17,942 nt of DNA from NCBI GenBank assembly GCA_035291705.1, contig DATDRM010000210.1, positions 1-17,942 on the forward strand. Reading direction: 5' to 3'. The translations under genes and the position numbers were made by a program. Below the pieces are notes generated by a model. That model saw only the letters and a list, made by a program, of their open reading frames with translations. It was not told the origin of the DNA and searched no databases. Shown here in pieces: positions 1-8,635 of this stretch. Source of the stretch: DATDRM01 sp035291705. Lineage in GTDB: Bacteria; Chloroflexota; Anaerolineae; Anaerolineales; UBA4823. Position 1 is the stretch's first letter, and the number at the start of each line of letters is the position of its first letter.

Positions 1-1
1 G

Positions 2-592
2 ATGAAAATTCAAACGATTATATTAACAGGCAAAGTGGTCCGGCTGGAACCACTCTCTGAGAGCCATGTCCCGGATTTGACAATTTCCGGGCAAGATGAG
101 AGCATCTGGCAATATATGCTGTATAACACCATCCATACGGAGCAACAAATGCGCTCCTGGGTGCTCGATTTACTCGACCGGCAAACAAAAGGCACAGATC
201 TTCCATTCACTGTGATCCATCTCGATTCAGGGAGGGCCATTGGTGCTACACGTTATCTCAACATTCGCCCGCAAGATCGAGCACTCGAGATCGGTGGCAC
301 CTGGTATGCGGTTGAGTTTCAACGAACTGCCGTGAACACAGAGTGTAAGTATTTACTCCTAAAACATGCCTTCGAGGGGCTCAAATGTATCCGCGTACAA
401 TTCAAAACCGATCTCCGAAACGAACGCTCTCAGCGAGCCCTGGAACGAATCGGCGCTGTCAAGGAAGGCATTTTACGCAGCCATATAATCACACCGGATG
501 GATTTATCCGTGATTCGGTTTTTTACAGCGTCCTGGCCTCCGAATGGCCGGTAGTAAAGGCAAGACTGGAAGAAAAACTACAGAAAAAATAA
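2..592 (+). CDS. GNAT-family N-acetyltransferase (RimJ/RimL-like)
   Basis: This 196-residue protein is a typical single-domain acetyl-CoA-dependent GNAT acetyltransferase of the Acetyltransf_3 (RimJ/RimL-like) type. The N-terminus carries the family opening LTGKxVRLEPL at about residues 9-18. The centre has the GGTWYAVEFQRTAVNTE core, where the beta-4/acetyl-CoA binding helix is expected. The end has NERSQRALERIGAVKEGILRSH at about 140-161, the conserved C-terminal half of the fold, followed by a DGFIRDSVFYSVLASEWP closing motif. The length is normal for a complete protein and ATG at base 2 gives a family-like N-terminus, but only one base precedes it, so no ribosome binding site can be seen and a slightly earlier start is possible. 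The substrate (a protein N-terminus, antibiotic or small amine) cannot be read from sequence. It is convergent with rpoC and functionally unrelated to it as far as can be seen. Confidence 0.93.
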   Translation: MKIQTIILTGKVVRLEPLSESHVPDLTISGQDESIWQYMLYNTIHTEQQMRSWVLDLLDRQTKGTDLPFTVIHLDSGRAIGATRYLNIRPQDRALEIGGTWYAVEFQRTAVNTECKYLLLKHAFEGLKCIRVQFKTDLRNERSQRALERIGAVKEGILRSHIITPDGFIRDSVFYSVLASEWPVVKARLEEKLQKK

Positions 593-627
593 AAAATCCC
601 GCCGGCAAAAGCCCAGTGGGATTTTTT
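591..627. terminator. Bidirectional rho-independent terminator between the GNAT gene and rpoC
   Basis: AAAAAATCCC (591-600) and GGGATTTTTT (618-627) are perfect 10-base reverse complements. The stem continues by a G-T wobble and a C-G pair, then a small internal loop, then GGC/GCC closed by an AAAA loop (607-610). The T run follows the stem on the plus strand and, because the left arm is an A run, also on the minus strand. The hairpin can therefore terminate both the GNAT gene (its TAA overlaps the first bases) and rpoC (its stop at 669 lies 42 bases away). Efficiency in each direction is inferred. Confidence 0.88.
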
Positions 628-668
628 GTTGGAATTAAACCCTCAGCTTTCTGAACAAGCATACATCC

Positions 669-3600
669 CTAATCCGCAGCAAGGGGCGGAGGGGTATCCA
701 ATTCATCGTCTGAGAGTACTTCCACCAGGGCTTCCTTCTCCACTTTCTTTTCTGGTTGGCTAGTATCCATTGCGACATTGCCAAGCTCAGCAAAGCGACC
801 TGGGACGAAACCAGTACCGGCTGGGATCAACTTCCCAATGATCACATTTTCCTTTAAACCATAGAGCGGATCTTCAGTAGAGGCGATTGCAGCGCCAGCC
901 AATACCTTGATTGTATGCTGGAAGGAAGAAGCCGACAAGAACGACTCTGTGCTTAATGAAGCCTTGGTGATGCCCAACAATACTTCAATAAACCTGGCAG
1001 GCCGTTTGCCATCAGCCAGCAAACGTTCGTTTTCTCGTTGCAGCTCCAGGAAATCTACCAGATCACCAGGCAAAAATGAGGTATCGCCAGGGCGAGTGAT
1101 CTGCACTTTGGACATCATCTTTCGGATGATGACCTCAAAGTGTTTATCATTAATGTTCTGTCCTTGGGAGCGATATACTTTTTGCACCTCGGAAAGCAAA
1201 TACACCTGGCATTCCTGGCGACCTTGGATGCGCAGAATTCGATGGGGGTTGAGCGAACCTTCCGTTAGAGGTTGACCAGGTTCTACATAGTCTCCATCTT
1301 TGACCAGCATCCGAGCATTGCTTGGGATCTCATACTCCGCTTCCTGGCGAACCTCGTGCGAGACAACAACCTTGGCGTTGTCAGTGCGATCTGCTTCTTC
1401 GATCCGTACCCGACCGCTGTTCTGGCTTACGATGGTCGCTTCTCCCAAAGTGGCGAGCACATCTCCATCCTTGATCTCACTTCCGTCTTCTGCGATGATC
1501 GTCCAGCCGGCCGGTAAATCGTATTCGTCGCCAACCATTTCGCTGTATTTAACTCGAACAACACGAAGATCACTATAGCGATCCGACTGCTCAACAAAGG
1601 CCACCCCGGAGATTTCGGAGACAACCGCTTCACCCTTCGGCGTCTTGCGTGCTTCGAACAGCTCCTCCACGCGTGGCAAACCGGTGGTGATGTCTCCGAC
1701 TGCGGCGACGCCTCCGGTATGGAAAGTACGCAGGGTCAGCTGCGTTCCCGGTTCACCGATCGATTGTGCAGCCACGATCCCAACGGCCGAACCCACTTCG
1801 ACCATCTTGCCTCTACCCAGATCCATACCGTAGCATTTTGAGCAGATGCCATGGTTCAATTCACAATTAAGTGGCGAACGGACTTTAACTTCTTCGATTC
1901 CAGTAGCGACGATCTTCCTCACCTGTTCGTGGTTTAGAACTTCGTCCCGATCGACAAGAATCTCACCAGTGTCGGGATCGATTATAGACTCGGCAGCCAA
2001 GCGACCATACAGACGGTTCCCCAGCGACTGGCCAGCGATGTCATCAGATCGGCGGATCACCACGCCTTGCACGGTCCCACAATCTTCGTCGTTAATGATC
2101 ACATCCTGAGCAATATCAACCAGGCGGCGGGTCAGGTAACCCGCGTCGGCAGTGCGCAGAGCGGTATCAGCCAACCCCTTGCGAGCGCCATGAGTCGAGA
2201 TGAAGTATTCAAGAGCAGTTAACCCTTCGCGGAAATTTGACCGAATGGGGAGCGGAATAATCCGCCCAGATGGATCGGCCATTAATCCACGCATCCCAGC
2301 CAACTGCGAGATTGGCTGAAAGCCACCCTTTGTAGCGCCCGAGTTGGCCATAGTAGCCAGATTGCCATGTGGATCGAGTGTATCCCTAACTTTCTCAGCC
2401 AATCGATTGGTGGTTAATTGCCAGATCTCAATCAATCGCTCGTTTTGTTCCTGCTCTGTTAGCAAGCCACGCCGAAAGTCGCGCTGCGTTGCTTCAGCTT
2501 CCTCCAATGCCTCGGAAATGATTTGCGGTTTTTCTGCTGGGACGGTGATATCCGAGACTGCCAGGGTATATCCAGAACGAGTGGCATATGTGAAGCCAAT
2601 ATCTTTGATCCGGTCGGCGACCTCGGGCGTAACGGCCTCTCCAGAGACTTCATAGACCTCAGCCACCAGGTCTTTCAAACCACCCTTCTCCAACACATGG
2701 TTCACAAACTGGATCTCGGGAGGAAGGATGTGATTGAAAAGCACACGCCCAACCGTGGTATTGATAAACCTCTCTTGAGGTTCAGGGAGACGATTATCCT
2801 CGTCATCGTACCAGGTAATGGTCCAAAGACGGATATTCGTATGCACCTCTACTTGATTCAGGCTGTACACCAATTCAACCTCGTCCTTGGATGAAAAAAC
2901 ACGCCCATCCCCGAGATGCGGTCGTGAATCGTCGATCTTCGTCAGGTAATACACGCCCAACACCATATCCTTGGATGGACTAATGATCGGTTCGCCATCA
3001 GCTGGTTTCAGTAAATTACGTGAGGAAAGCATCAACTGGCGAGCTTCCATAACCGCTTTCTGAGATAGGGGTACATGAACCGCCATCTGGTCACCGTCAA
3101 AGTCGGCATTGAACGCCGTCGTTACCAAAGGGTGTAATTGAATTGCGCTTCCCTCGATCAATATTGGTTCAAAAGCCTGAATTCCTAGACGGTGCAAGGT
3201 GGGCGCACGATTGAGTAATACCGGGCGCTCCTTAATAACCTCTTCTAAAACCTCCCATACCTCAGGGCGATTCCGTTCAATGAAGCGCTTTGCGCCTCTG
3301 ACATTCGCTGCGTAATTATGAGATACAAGACGTGAGATCACGAATGGCCGATAGAGCTCAAGAGCCATGCTCTTGGGCAAGCCGCATTGATACAATTTCA
3401 ACTTCGGGCCCACGACGATCACCGAACGGCCAGAATAGTCAACACGTTTTCCCAATAGATTTCGGCGGAAGCGGCCTTTCTTACCTTTGAGCATATCGCT
3501 GAGAGATTTAAGTTCCCGGCGACCGCGGCGGGAAAGCGCTTTCCCGCGCTGTGAATTGTCGATCAGTGAGTCCACCGCCTCCTGCAACATACGCTTCTCA

Positions 3601-4982
3601 TTACGCACGATTACATCCGGCGCGCCCAACTCCAATAAACGCTTAAGGCGGTTGTTGCGGTTAATCACGCGGCGATATAGATCGTTCAGGTCAGAGGTTG
3701 CGAAGCGACCTCCGTCCAGCTGCACCATGGGGCGCAGGTCGGGAGGGATCACCGGAAGGACAGTGAGAACCATCCACTCGGGTCGGTTTCCTGAACGACG
3801 GAACGCCTCAACAACCTTCAGCCGTTTCGTGGCTTTCTTTCGTTTCTGCTTGCTCTTCGAAGTGCGTACTTCGTACCATAGCTCATCAGCTAGTTTATCC
3901 AGGTCTAGGCGGCGCAGAATGTCGTAAAAAGCCTCCGCGCCCATATCCGCCCGGAAAACTTGGCCCCAACGCGACTTTAACTCTCGAAAGCGACTTTCAC
4001 CCATAAATGTCAACGGGCGTAACTCAAGCAACTCATCGCGCATGCGAGTATTCTCATCGCGGGATGCCGTCGCCTGGTCGTCGAGCTGGTTACGCAGGTC
4101 CTCCATTGCCATCTCGGCTTCGGCGCGTAATTGTTCGATTTCTTTATTGATATGCTCAATATCGCGCTGTTTTTGGTCTTCCAATTCGTGTTCCAACTCC
4201 TCTAACTGGTCCTTGACGATCTTCTGCACGGAAGAGAGGTGTTGATTGGTGATGGGTGTCCCAGCTTCTACCACAACAATATCAGTGTCCGGAAAGTGGA
4301 TTGCTGTACGAGGGGATTCACCGAGCTGCTCGCGTAGATTTTGTTCCAGACGTTGACCGGATTTGATGATCGGATCCAGCTTCTCCGCTACTGCTTCTTC
4401 GAAGTTCTTTGCGATCTCCGTTTTTCGACTCTGAAACTCGGCGAGTTTGCGATCGCGCCCCGATTTGACTTCCTGGATCTTAGAATTTATCCTCGCCCCT
4501 TGCTCGCGTTCGGTTAATGTAATTTTCTCTTCCAATCGCTTGAGGGCTTTCTGGCGAGCCTCCTCATCTACATACGTTACGACATATTGTGCAAAATAGA
4601 GCACTCGATCCAGGTTTCGGCGGGAGATATCCAACAAAAGCCCCAGGTAAGAGGGAACCCGGCGCGTATACCAAACATGCGCCACAGGCGCGGAAAGTTC
4701 GATGTGACCCATCCTCTCCCGCCTGACCGATGACCGCGTCACTTCGACGCCACATTTGTCACAGATAATCCCCTTATAACGAATGTTCTTGTACTTTCCA
4801 CAATAACACTGCCAGTCGCGCGTCGGACCGAATATCGCCTCACAGAACAGACCATCTTTCTCCGGTCGTAAGCGGCGGTAATTGATGGTCTCGGGTTTGA
4901 GTACCTCGCCATAAGACCAACTCCGAATGGTCTCAGGTGATGCCAGGCTAATCCGAAGAGAGGTTAACCCCTTAGTTTCCAC
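669..4982 (-). CDS. rpoC: DNA-directed RNA polymerase subunit beta'
   Basis: This is the complete 1437-residue beta' subunit of bacterial RNA polymerase, which forms the active-site cleft with beta. The first zinc site is C59, C61, C74 and C77. The catalytic Mg loop NADFDGDQM is at 625-633, preceded by the RPVLLNRAPTLHRLG block. The bridge helix lies at about 929-956 (HGARKGLADTALRTADAGYL). The second zinc site is C968, C1040, C1047 and C1050. The trigger loop TQLTLRTFHTGG is at 1080-1091 and has no large SI3-type insertion. Between the first zinc region and the LRPLTFMGESRF block (321-332) sits a lineage-type insertion of roughly 180 residues, rich in E, K, Q and R and predicted to be largely coiled coil (about 140-320). 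The tail is acidic. The start is GTG, chosen because AAGGAGGT precedes it by 6 bases and MET-KGLTSLRISLASPE is a normal beta' opening. rpoB is not the upstream neighbour, so this gene appears to have its own promoter. Confidence 0.99.
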   Translation of the reverse strand: METKGLTSLRISLASPETIRSWSYGEVLKPETINYRRLRPEKDGLFCEAIFGPTRDWQCYCGKYKNIRYKGIICDKCGVEVTRSSVRRERMGHIELSAPVAHVWYTRRVPSYLGLLLDISRRNLDRVLYFAQYVVTYVDEEARQKALKRLEEKITLTEREQGARINSKIQEVKSGRDRKLAEFQSRKTEIAKNFEEAVAEKLDPIIKSGQRLEQNLREQLGESPRTAIHFPDTDIVVVEAGTPITNQHLSSVQKIVKDQLEELEHELEDQKQRDIEHINKEIEQLRAEAEMAMEDLRNQLDDQATASRDENTRMRDELLELRPLTFMGESRFRELKSRWGQVFRADMGAEAFYDILRRLDLDKLADELWYEVRTSKSKQKRKKATKRLKVVEAFRRSGNRPEWMVLTVLPVIPPDLRPMVQLDGGRFATSDLNDLYRRVINRNNRLKRLLELGAPDVIVRNEKRMLQEAVDSLIDNSQRGKALSRRGRRELKSLSDMLKGKKGRFRRNLLGKRVDYSGRSVIVVGPKLKLYQCGLPKSMALELYRPFVISRLVSHNYAANVRGAKRFIERNRPEVWEVLEEVIKERPVLLNRAPTLHRLGIQAFEPILIEGSAIQLHPLVTTAFNADFDGDQMAVHVPLSQKAVMEARQLMLSSRNLLKPADGEPIISPSKDMVLGVYYLTKIDDSRPHLGDGRVFSSKDEVELVYSLNQVEVHTNIRLWTITWYDDEDNRLPEPQERFINTTVGRVLFNHILPPEIQFVNHVLEKGGLKDLVAEVYEVSGEAVTPEVADRIKDIGFTYATRSGYTLAVSDITVPAEKPQIISEALEEAEATQRDFRRGLLTEQEQNERLIEIWQLTTNRLAEKVRDTLDPHGNLATMANSGATKGGFQPISQLAGMRGLMADPSGRIIPLPIRSNFREGLTALEYFISTHGARKGLADTALRTADAGYLTRRLVDIAQDVIINDEDCGTVQGVVIRRSDDIAGQSLGNRLYGRLAAESIIDPDTGEILVDRDEVLNHEQVRKIVATGIEEVKVRSPLNCELNHGICSKCYGMDLGRGKMVEVGSAVGIVAAQSIGEPGTQLTLRTFHTGGVAAVGDITTGLPRVEELFEARKTPKGEAVVSEISGVAFVEQSDRYSDLRVVRVKYSEMVGDEYDLPAGWTIIAEDGSEIKDGDVLATLGEATIVSQNSGRVRIEEADRTDNAKVVVSHEVRQEAEYEIPSNARMLVKDGDYVEPGQPLTEGSLNPHRILRIQGRQECQVYLLSEVQKVYRSQGQNINDKHFEVIIRKMMSKVQITRPGDTSFLPGDLVDFLELQRENERLLADGKRPARFIEVLLGITKASLSTESFLSASSFQHTIKVLAGAAIASTEDPLYGLKENVIIGKLIPAGTGFVPGRFAELGNVAMDTSQPEKKVEKEALVEVLSDDELDTPPPLAAD

Positions 4983-4988
4983 TCGTAT

Positions 4989-4996
4989 ACCTCCTT
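4989..4996 (-). promoter_or_regulatory. Strong Shine-Dalgarno of rpoC
   Basis: On the minus strand this reads AAGGAGGT, an essentially perfect anti-16S match, 6 bases upstream of GTG at 4980-4982. It fixes the non-ATG start of rpoC and predicts efficient translation. It contrasts with most other genes of the window, which have weak or overlapping ribosome binding sites. Confidence 0.9.
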
Positions 4997-5133
4997 GAAC
5001 ACAATTGAAAAAATAGTTCGATTAATCAGCACAGGCAAATATTCCCCCACCACAGCGTCTCCCGATGCTGCTGTCGTGAGCCATTGCCTTTGTTATCCGG
5101 ATGAGGATTGGGGATAAACCAACCAAATTTGAT

Positions 5134-5160
5134 TCAATTAACAAACGAAAACAAGCGCAT
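5134..5160 (-). other. Possible 8-codon leader peptide upstream of rpoC
   Basis: Within the rpoC leader, ATG at 5158-5160 opens a short frame encoding MRLFSFVN and ending in TGA at 5134-5136. A purine-rich GAGAGGG, lying in the 5' arm and loop of the hairpin at 5160-5174, is 6 bases upstream of the ATG and could serve as its ribosome binding site. The peptide has no run of a single amino acid as in classical amino-acid attenuators. It may be chance; only translation data would settle it. Confidence 0.25.
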
Positions 5161-5220
5161 GAGAAACCCTCTCAAACGCTCACTGGCGTTACAGTATTTC
5201 TATGGTTTGCATGCAGCCTA

Positions 5221-5250
5221 ATTATAACCAATAATATCAAGTTTCGTCAA
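5221..5250 (-). promoter_or_regulatory. Sigma-70-type promoter for rpoC
   Basis: On the minus strand, TTGACG (5245-5250) matches the -35 consensus at 5 of 6 positions. It is followed after 18 bases by a perfect TATAAT (5221-5226). The spacer is AT-rich. Transcription should start near 5214, about 230 bases upstream of the rpoC start codon. The element lies 47 bases after the stop codon of the histidine kinase gene. I saw no convincing terminator in that gap, so some read-through from the kinase operon into rpoC is possible. Confidence 0.8.
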
Positions 5251-5296
5251 GGTTTTTAATTACCGCTCCTTCGATGGCAGCCAGTCAACTTTTGCC

Positions 5297-8200
5297 TCAC
5301 CTGGCGGGGTGCGATTGGCGGTTAGGGATCATCAGGAAGAATGCACTTCCTCGACCCAATTGGCTTTCCACCCAAACCCGGCCGCCATGTCGATCAGCGA
5401 TCGACTTCACGATGGCTAACCCAAGGCCGGTGCCGCGTTCAATTTCTACTCCCTTGCGTTTTGAGCGGTAAAACTTTTCAAAGAGTCGCTGCTGATCAGC
5501 AGGAGCTATGCCCATGCCAGTATCTCGTACTTCATAAATTGCATTATCTGGATGGAGCTTGAGCCCAATTGTAACCTCCCCACCTGGCTGAGTGTACTTG
5601 ATCGCGTTCTCAACCAGGTTGTGCAGTGCCTGTTGTAACAACGCCTGATCCGCTTCGATCAAGGGAAGGTTTTTCTGCAAGACATCCACGCTTAATTTGA
5701 CTCGTTTTTGGGCGGCCTGCAATTGAAAATCATTTACAACACTTTCTATCACGGCACTTACTGGTTGTTTAGCTAATTGCAAGCCCACACCAGCTTCGAT
5801 TCTCCCAAGATCTAATAGATTGTTGATCAGGTGGGTCATTTTTTCAACACCACCAATTATTTTCTGCAAGTAACCCTTTTGTTGTTCGTTCAAGTCGCCC
5901 ACCATCTGCAACATGGTCGCGTATCCACGGATCAATGTAAGCGGCGAACGCAGATCATGACTAACGGTGGAGACAAAGTCAGATTTGAGCGAATCTAATT
6001 CCTTGAATTGGGTTATATCGCGTAATACGCACACGCGTCCCATTCGTCTTCCATCCGCCTGAACAGTTGAAGCGGTTGCCAGAAATATTTGCCCATCTGG
6101 TAAGACTAACTCGGCCGACCCTTTTTCATCGGCTGAAGAACGTAGTAAATAAATGAGCTTTTCTTGATTGATGATCTGTTCGATCGGCTTACCTATGCCT
6201 GCCTCAATGCTTGGCCCAAGAGTCTGGCTGGCTGCCGGATTGGCAAGTAAGAGTTGGTTAAGTTGGTCAGTAACCAAAACCGGGTCTGGTGTCGAGGCAA
6301 GGATCGCTTCCAGCTGCTTTCGGCCGATCTCGGAGGTTAAGAAAAGACGAGCGTTGGCCGCTGCCAAAGCAGCCTGCCCAGCCAGTGTCACTAAATACCT
6401 GACCTCCTCTTCCGGGAATTGGTGAGGTTGCTCATATGCCACCCATAAAGCCCCATAAAATAAGTTTTCATGACGCAGGGCAATAGCAAGCAGCGCCTGA
6501 GGCCGGAAGGATCCTGTTGGAAAACCAAAAAGGCGGGGGCGCGTCAGGCTCGTTAATATTACGCGTTCTTGTTGCCGAGTCAGGGATAGGACTTGTTCAT
6601 CCAGGTAGCTGAACATATCACTGGCTGGGCCACAGCCAAAATGAAGAGGTGCCTGGACTTCGCTTTCCAGGACAGGAACGATAGCTGGAGCCAAGATCAC
6701 GCGGGCAGAGGCAGCCCCAATCGCCACAGCAGATTCTAATATCGGCTGCATGGAACCCTCAATATCGAATGTGGAGGCAATCCCCTGGCTAATGACCAGC
6801 AGGCGGTTAAGCTCGTCCAGCCGTGCTTTCAAGCTAGCGCGCATCTTCTCAAAAGCCCGGCGCAACTGCCCAACCTCATCCTCACCCCCAATGTGTAGGG
6901 GTCGTTCAAATTGACCGTGAGCCATGCGGTCTGCTTCGACAGCCAGGTTTTGGAGGGAAGCCGTAACCGCTCGTAAGCCAAGTCTGAAGAAAATGACGGC
7001 GATTAGCGTAATGACGATGATAATCCCCAGCAATTGGATGGCAATGTCCAGGGCCTGTTGCTGGGCATAACGAGCAGGGACTTTCAACACCACCGCCCAC
7101 CGCCCTCCAGGTGAGGGTGTATAGTAAACGATTTTATCTGTCCCATCCGATAAGGCTTCGTTATAAAAGAATGCCACTGTTTCTAATTTACCGTCGTAGT
7201 GCAGCATCACCTCGCTTGCCTCGGGATGGAACAAGATGAATCCATTCTCGTCAATCAACATCCCCTCACCCTCGACTTCCCCCATGCTTTGAAGAAAAGT
7301 CAGGAGTGGCTTGAAATACTGGTTTGATGAGAGATCACTCCGCCCAATCAGCACACCCTGGAACTCACCAGTCTCATCCTTTACGCCGGTCAAGAATGAG
7401 ATGGTTGCAGCCTTGGCAGCGGGTCCTGGATCGACTGAAAATATCTGGACAGGTATGGAGGGAGACAATTGGATGCCATCCTTTTCCTCAGGAGATAAAA
7501 TTATGGAATCCAAAGCCTCCTTCGGATAGCCAGCAAATGAATTGCCATTCGCATCCAGGTAAACCAATTCATTAAAGAAGGGGATTTCATGCATGTGTAG
7601 CGCAATAAGTTCGGAAACTTCCTGAGAAGATCCTTCGAATAGAATAGGATCTTTGGCGAGACTTAATATAAATTTTTCGCCAGTCTCGAGAGATGGTGTT
7701 ATGCTCCCGGCAGCCATCTTACCAACACTCGCCATTCGGCCCTGGAGCATCTGGCGAGCGGCTCTACCTGCCACGAACCAGTCCCCCACCACCAAGACTA
7801 CCAGGAGGATCAAAGCTAAAGGCGCCATCCCATAAAGGAAGCGGGCAGCGAGCTTACTTTCCGCTGGGGAGGGTTGTAAAGCTCGTCGGGAGCCCCAACT
7901 CGCTGGGCAGGTAACGGCGACCACTTCAGCGATCAGACCCCCGATCAGCATGCTAATTCCAACGGTCAAAGAGCTCCACCCAACTTGGGCAAGGGCAAGA
8001 TCTATACGAACGGCCAAAGAATTTCCCACCATGAAGAGGGAATCCAATATGAAAAGCACCGGGTAGATCAAACTAAGCAGGAAAGCTGCCATGAGAGGAT
8101 GCGCCAGGATACGGTAAAACAAAGTTCGATAATTCTGGCACATCATCATCCCGAGCAAAGTGGCCAGAAAGGTTATCTCGAGCGGGTAGAAGGGATTATG

Positions 8201-8581
8201 TGTACTCCAAAGCGCAACCAATAGACCAGAAAACAAGGCTAGTAGAGACGCGGGCACCGGTCCTATGGACCCCACCGCGAGGAACCAGGGCAGCGCAGCC
8301 AATATCATAATTGGTGGGTTTGTAAGGTCCTGCTGGAGTTCCGTCCCGGTTATAGAACTTACAGTAGAGAATCGAATACCCGGTATTAGCAGGCTGGTTA
8401 GCGGGACTAGTAGAGCCAAGACAAGGAAAATCACCCACTTCCGTCTATCCAGGGACTGTTGGAATCGCCACACCCGCAGGAGTAGAAAGGAAATCAACCC
8501 TAGAAGTACAAACCAGCCTACCCACCCGCTAAGCCCTTCTGGGATCTGGATATATGCAGGATTGGTGATCAGGATTTTCAT
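5297..8581 (-). CDS. Membrane multi-sensor histidine kinase (multi-TM, Cache, HAMP, GAF, PAS, HisKA, HATPase_c)
   Basis: This 1094-residue sensor kinase autophosphorylates a histidine in response to external and internal signals. In order there is a hydrophobic N-terminal block of about seven or eight membrane segments (residues 18-270), an extracytoplasmic domain of about 235 residues resembling a double Cache sensor (271-508), a membrane helix (about 510-534), HAMP (535-588), a GAF-like domain (about 600-745), a PAS domain (about 750-860, with TPDPVLVTD and NPAASQTLG), HisKA with phospho-acceptor H875 in STVSHDLRSPL, and HATPase_c with N992 in the N box, DTGMGI at 1020-1025 and GTGLGLAI at 1050-1057. 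All kinase motifs are intact. The ATG at 8579-8581 has no clear Shine-Dalgarno. No response regulator is adjacent, so its partner is unknown. It follows the acyltransferase genes by 54 bases and may be co-transcribed with them, which would suggest envelope-stress or envelope-composition sensing; that link is inference. Confidence 0.95.
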   Translation of the reverse strand: MKILITNPAYIQIPEGLSGWVGWFVLLGLISFLLLRVWRFQQSLDRRKWVIFLVLALLVPLTSLLIPGIRFSTVSSITGTELQQDLTNPPIMILAALPWFLAVGSIGPVPASLLALFSGLLVALWSTHNPFYPLEITFLATLLGMMMCQNYRTLFYRILAHPLMAAFLLSLIYPVLFILDSLFMVGNSLAVRIDLALAQVGWSSLTVGISMLIGGLIAEVVAVTCPASWGSRRALQPSPAESKLAARFLYGMAPLALILLVVLVVGDWFVAGRAARQMLQGRMASVGKMAAGSITPSLETGEKFILSLAKDPILFEGSSQEVSELIALHMHEIPFFNELVYLDANGNSFAGYPKEALDSIILSPEEKDGIQLSPSIPVQIFSVDPGPAAKAATISFLTGVKDETGEFQGVLIGRSDLSSNQYFKPLLTFLQSMGEVEGEGMLIDENGFILFHPEASEVMLHYDGKLETVAFFYNEALSDGTDKIVYYTPSPGGRWAVVLKVPARYAQQQALDIAIQLLGIIIVITLIAVIFFRLGLRAVTASLQNLAVEADRMAHGQFERPLHIGGEDEVGQLRRAFEKMRASLKARLDELNRLLVISQGIASTFDIEGSMQPILESAVAIGAASARVILAPAIVPVLESEVQAPLHFGCGPASDMFSYLDEQVLSLTRQQERVILTSLTRPRLFGFPTGSFRPQALLAIALRHENLFYGALWVAYEQPHQFPEEEVRYLVTLAGQAALAAANARLFLTSEIGRKQLEAILASTPDPVLVTDQLNQLLLANPAASQTLGPSIEAGIGKPIEQIINQEKLIYLLRSSADEKGSAELVLPDGQIFLATASTVQADGRRMGRVCVLRDITQFKELDSLKSDFVSTVSHDLRSPLTLIRGYATMLQMVGDLNEQQKGYLQKIIGGVEKMTHLINNLLDLGRIEAGVGLQLAKQPVSAVIESVVNDFQLQAAQKRVKLSVDVLQKNLPLIEADQALLQQALHNLVENAIKYTQPGGEVTIGLKLHPDNAIYEVRDTGMGIAPADQQRLFEKFYRSKRKGVEIERGTGLGLAIVKSIADRHGGRVWVESQLGRGSAFFLMIPNRQSHPAR

Positions 8582-8635
8582 GTCACAACGCTCTACTGGA
8601 AAAATCTGGTCGATCGAGGCGGCAGGCCACCCCGC

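Larger units (their letters stand above)
4983..5220 (-). promoter_or_regulatory. Structured 5' leader of rpoC (gene-free stretch)
   Basis: No normal gene fits between rpoC and the kinase gene (4983-5296). Downstream of the promoter at 5221-5250, about 230 transcribed bases precede rpoC. On the minus strand they hold two directly abutting 5-bp hairpins (5175-5190, AACGC/GCGTT; 5160-5174, TGAGA/TCTCA), a 6-bp stem with a 13-base loop (5093-5117, TTATCC/GGATAA), and a stem of eight pairs with one mismatch (5048-5078, around ACAGC/GCTGT). None is followed by a T run, so none looks like an intrinsic terminator. An 8-codon ORF starting right after the second hairpin is listed separately. The leader matches no riboswitch class that I recognise. 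A regulatory role is inferred only from its length and pairing. Confidence 0.5.

Noticed and set aside
907..1275. 122-codon plus-strand open frame opposite rpoC
   Set aside because: It lies entirely antisense to a highly conserved part of rpoC, its protein is low-complexity Ser/Arg/Lys-rich with no recognisable family, and it has no ribosome binding site.
5000..5040. Second promoter nearer to rpoC (TTGCCT, 17 bases, TATTTT on the minus strand)
   Set aside because: Both hexamers are poor matches compared with the near-consensus promoter at 5221-5250, and the region lies within the AT-rich end of the leader.
8582..8635. Possible terminator or promoter in the gap between the third acyltransferase and the histidine kinase
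   Set aside because: A short GGTGG/CCGCC pairing exists but the T run is about 15 bases away, and no paired -35/-10 elements are seen. The gap is more consistent with co-transcription, though this is not proved.
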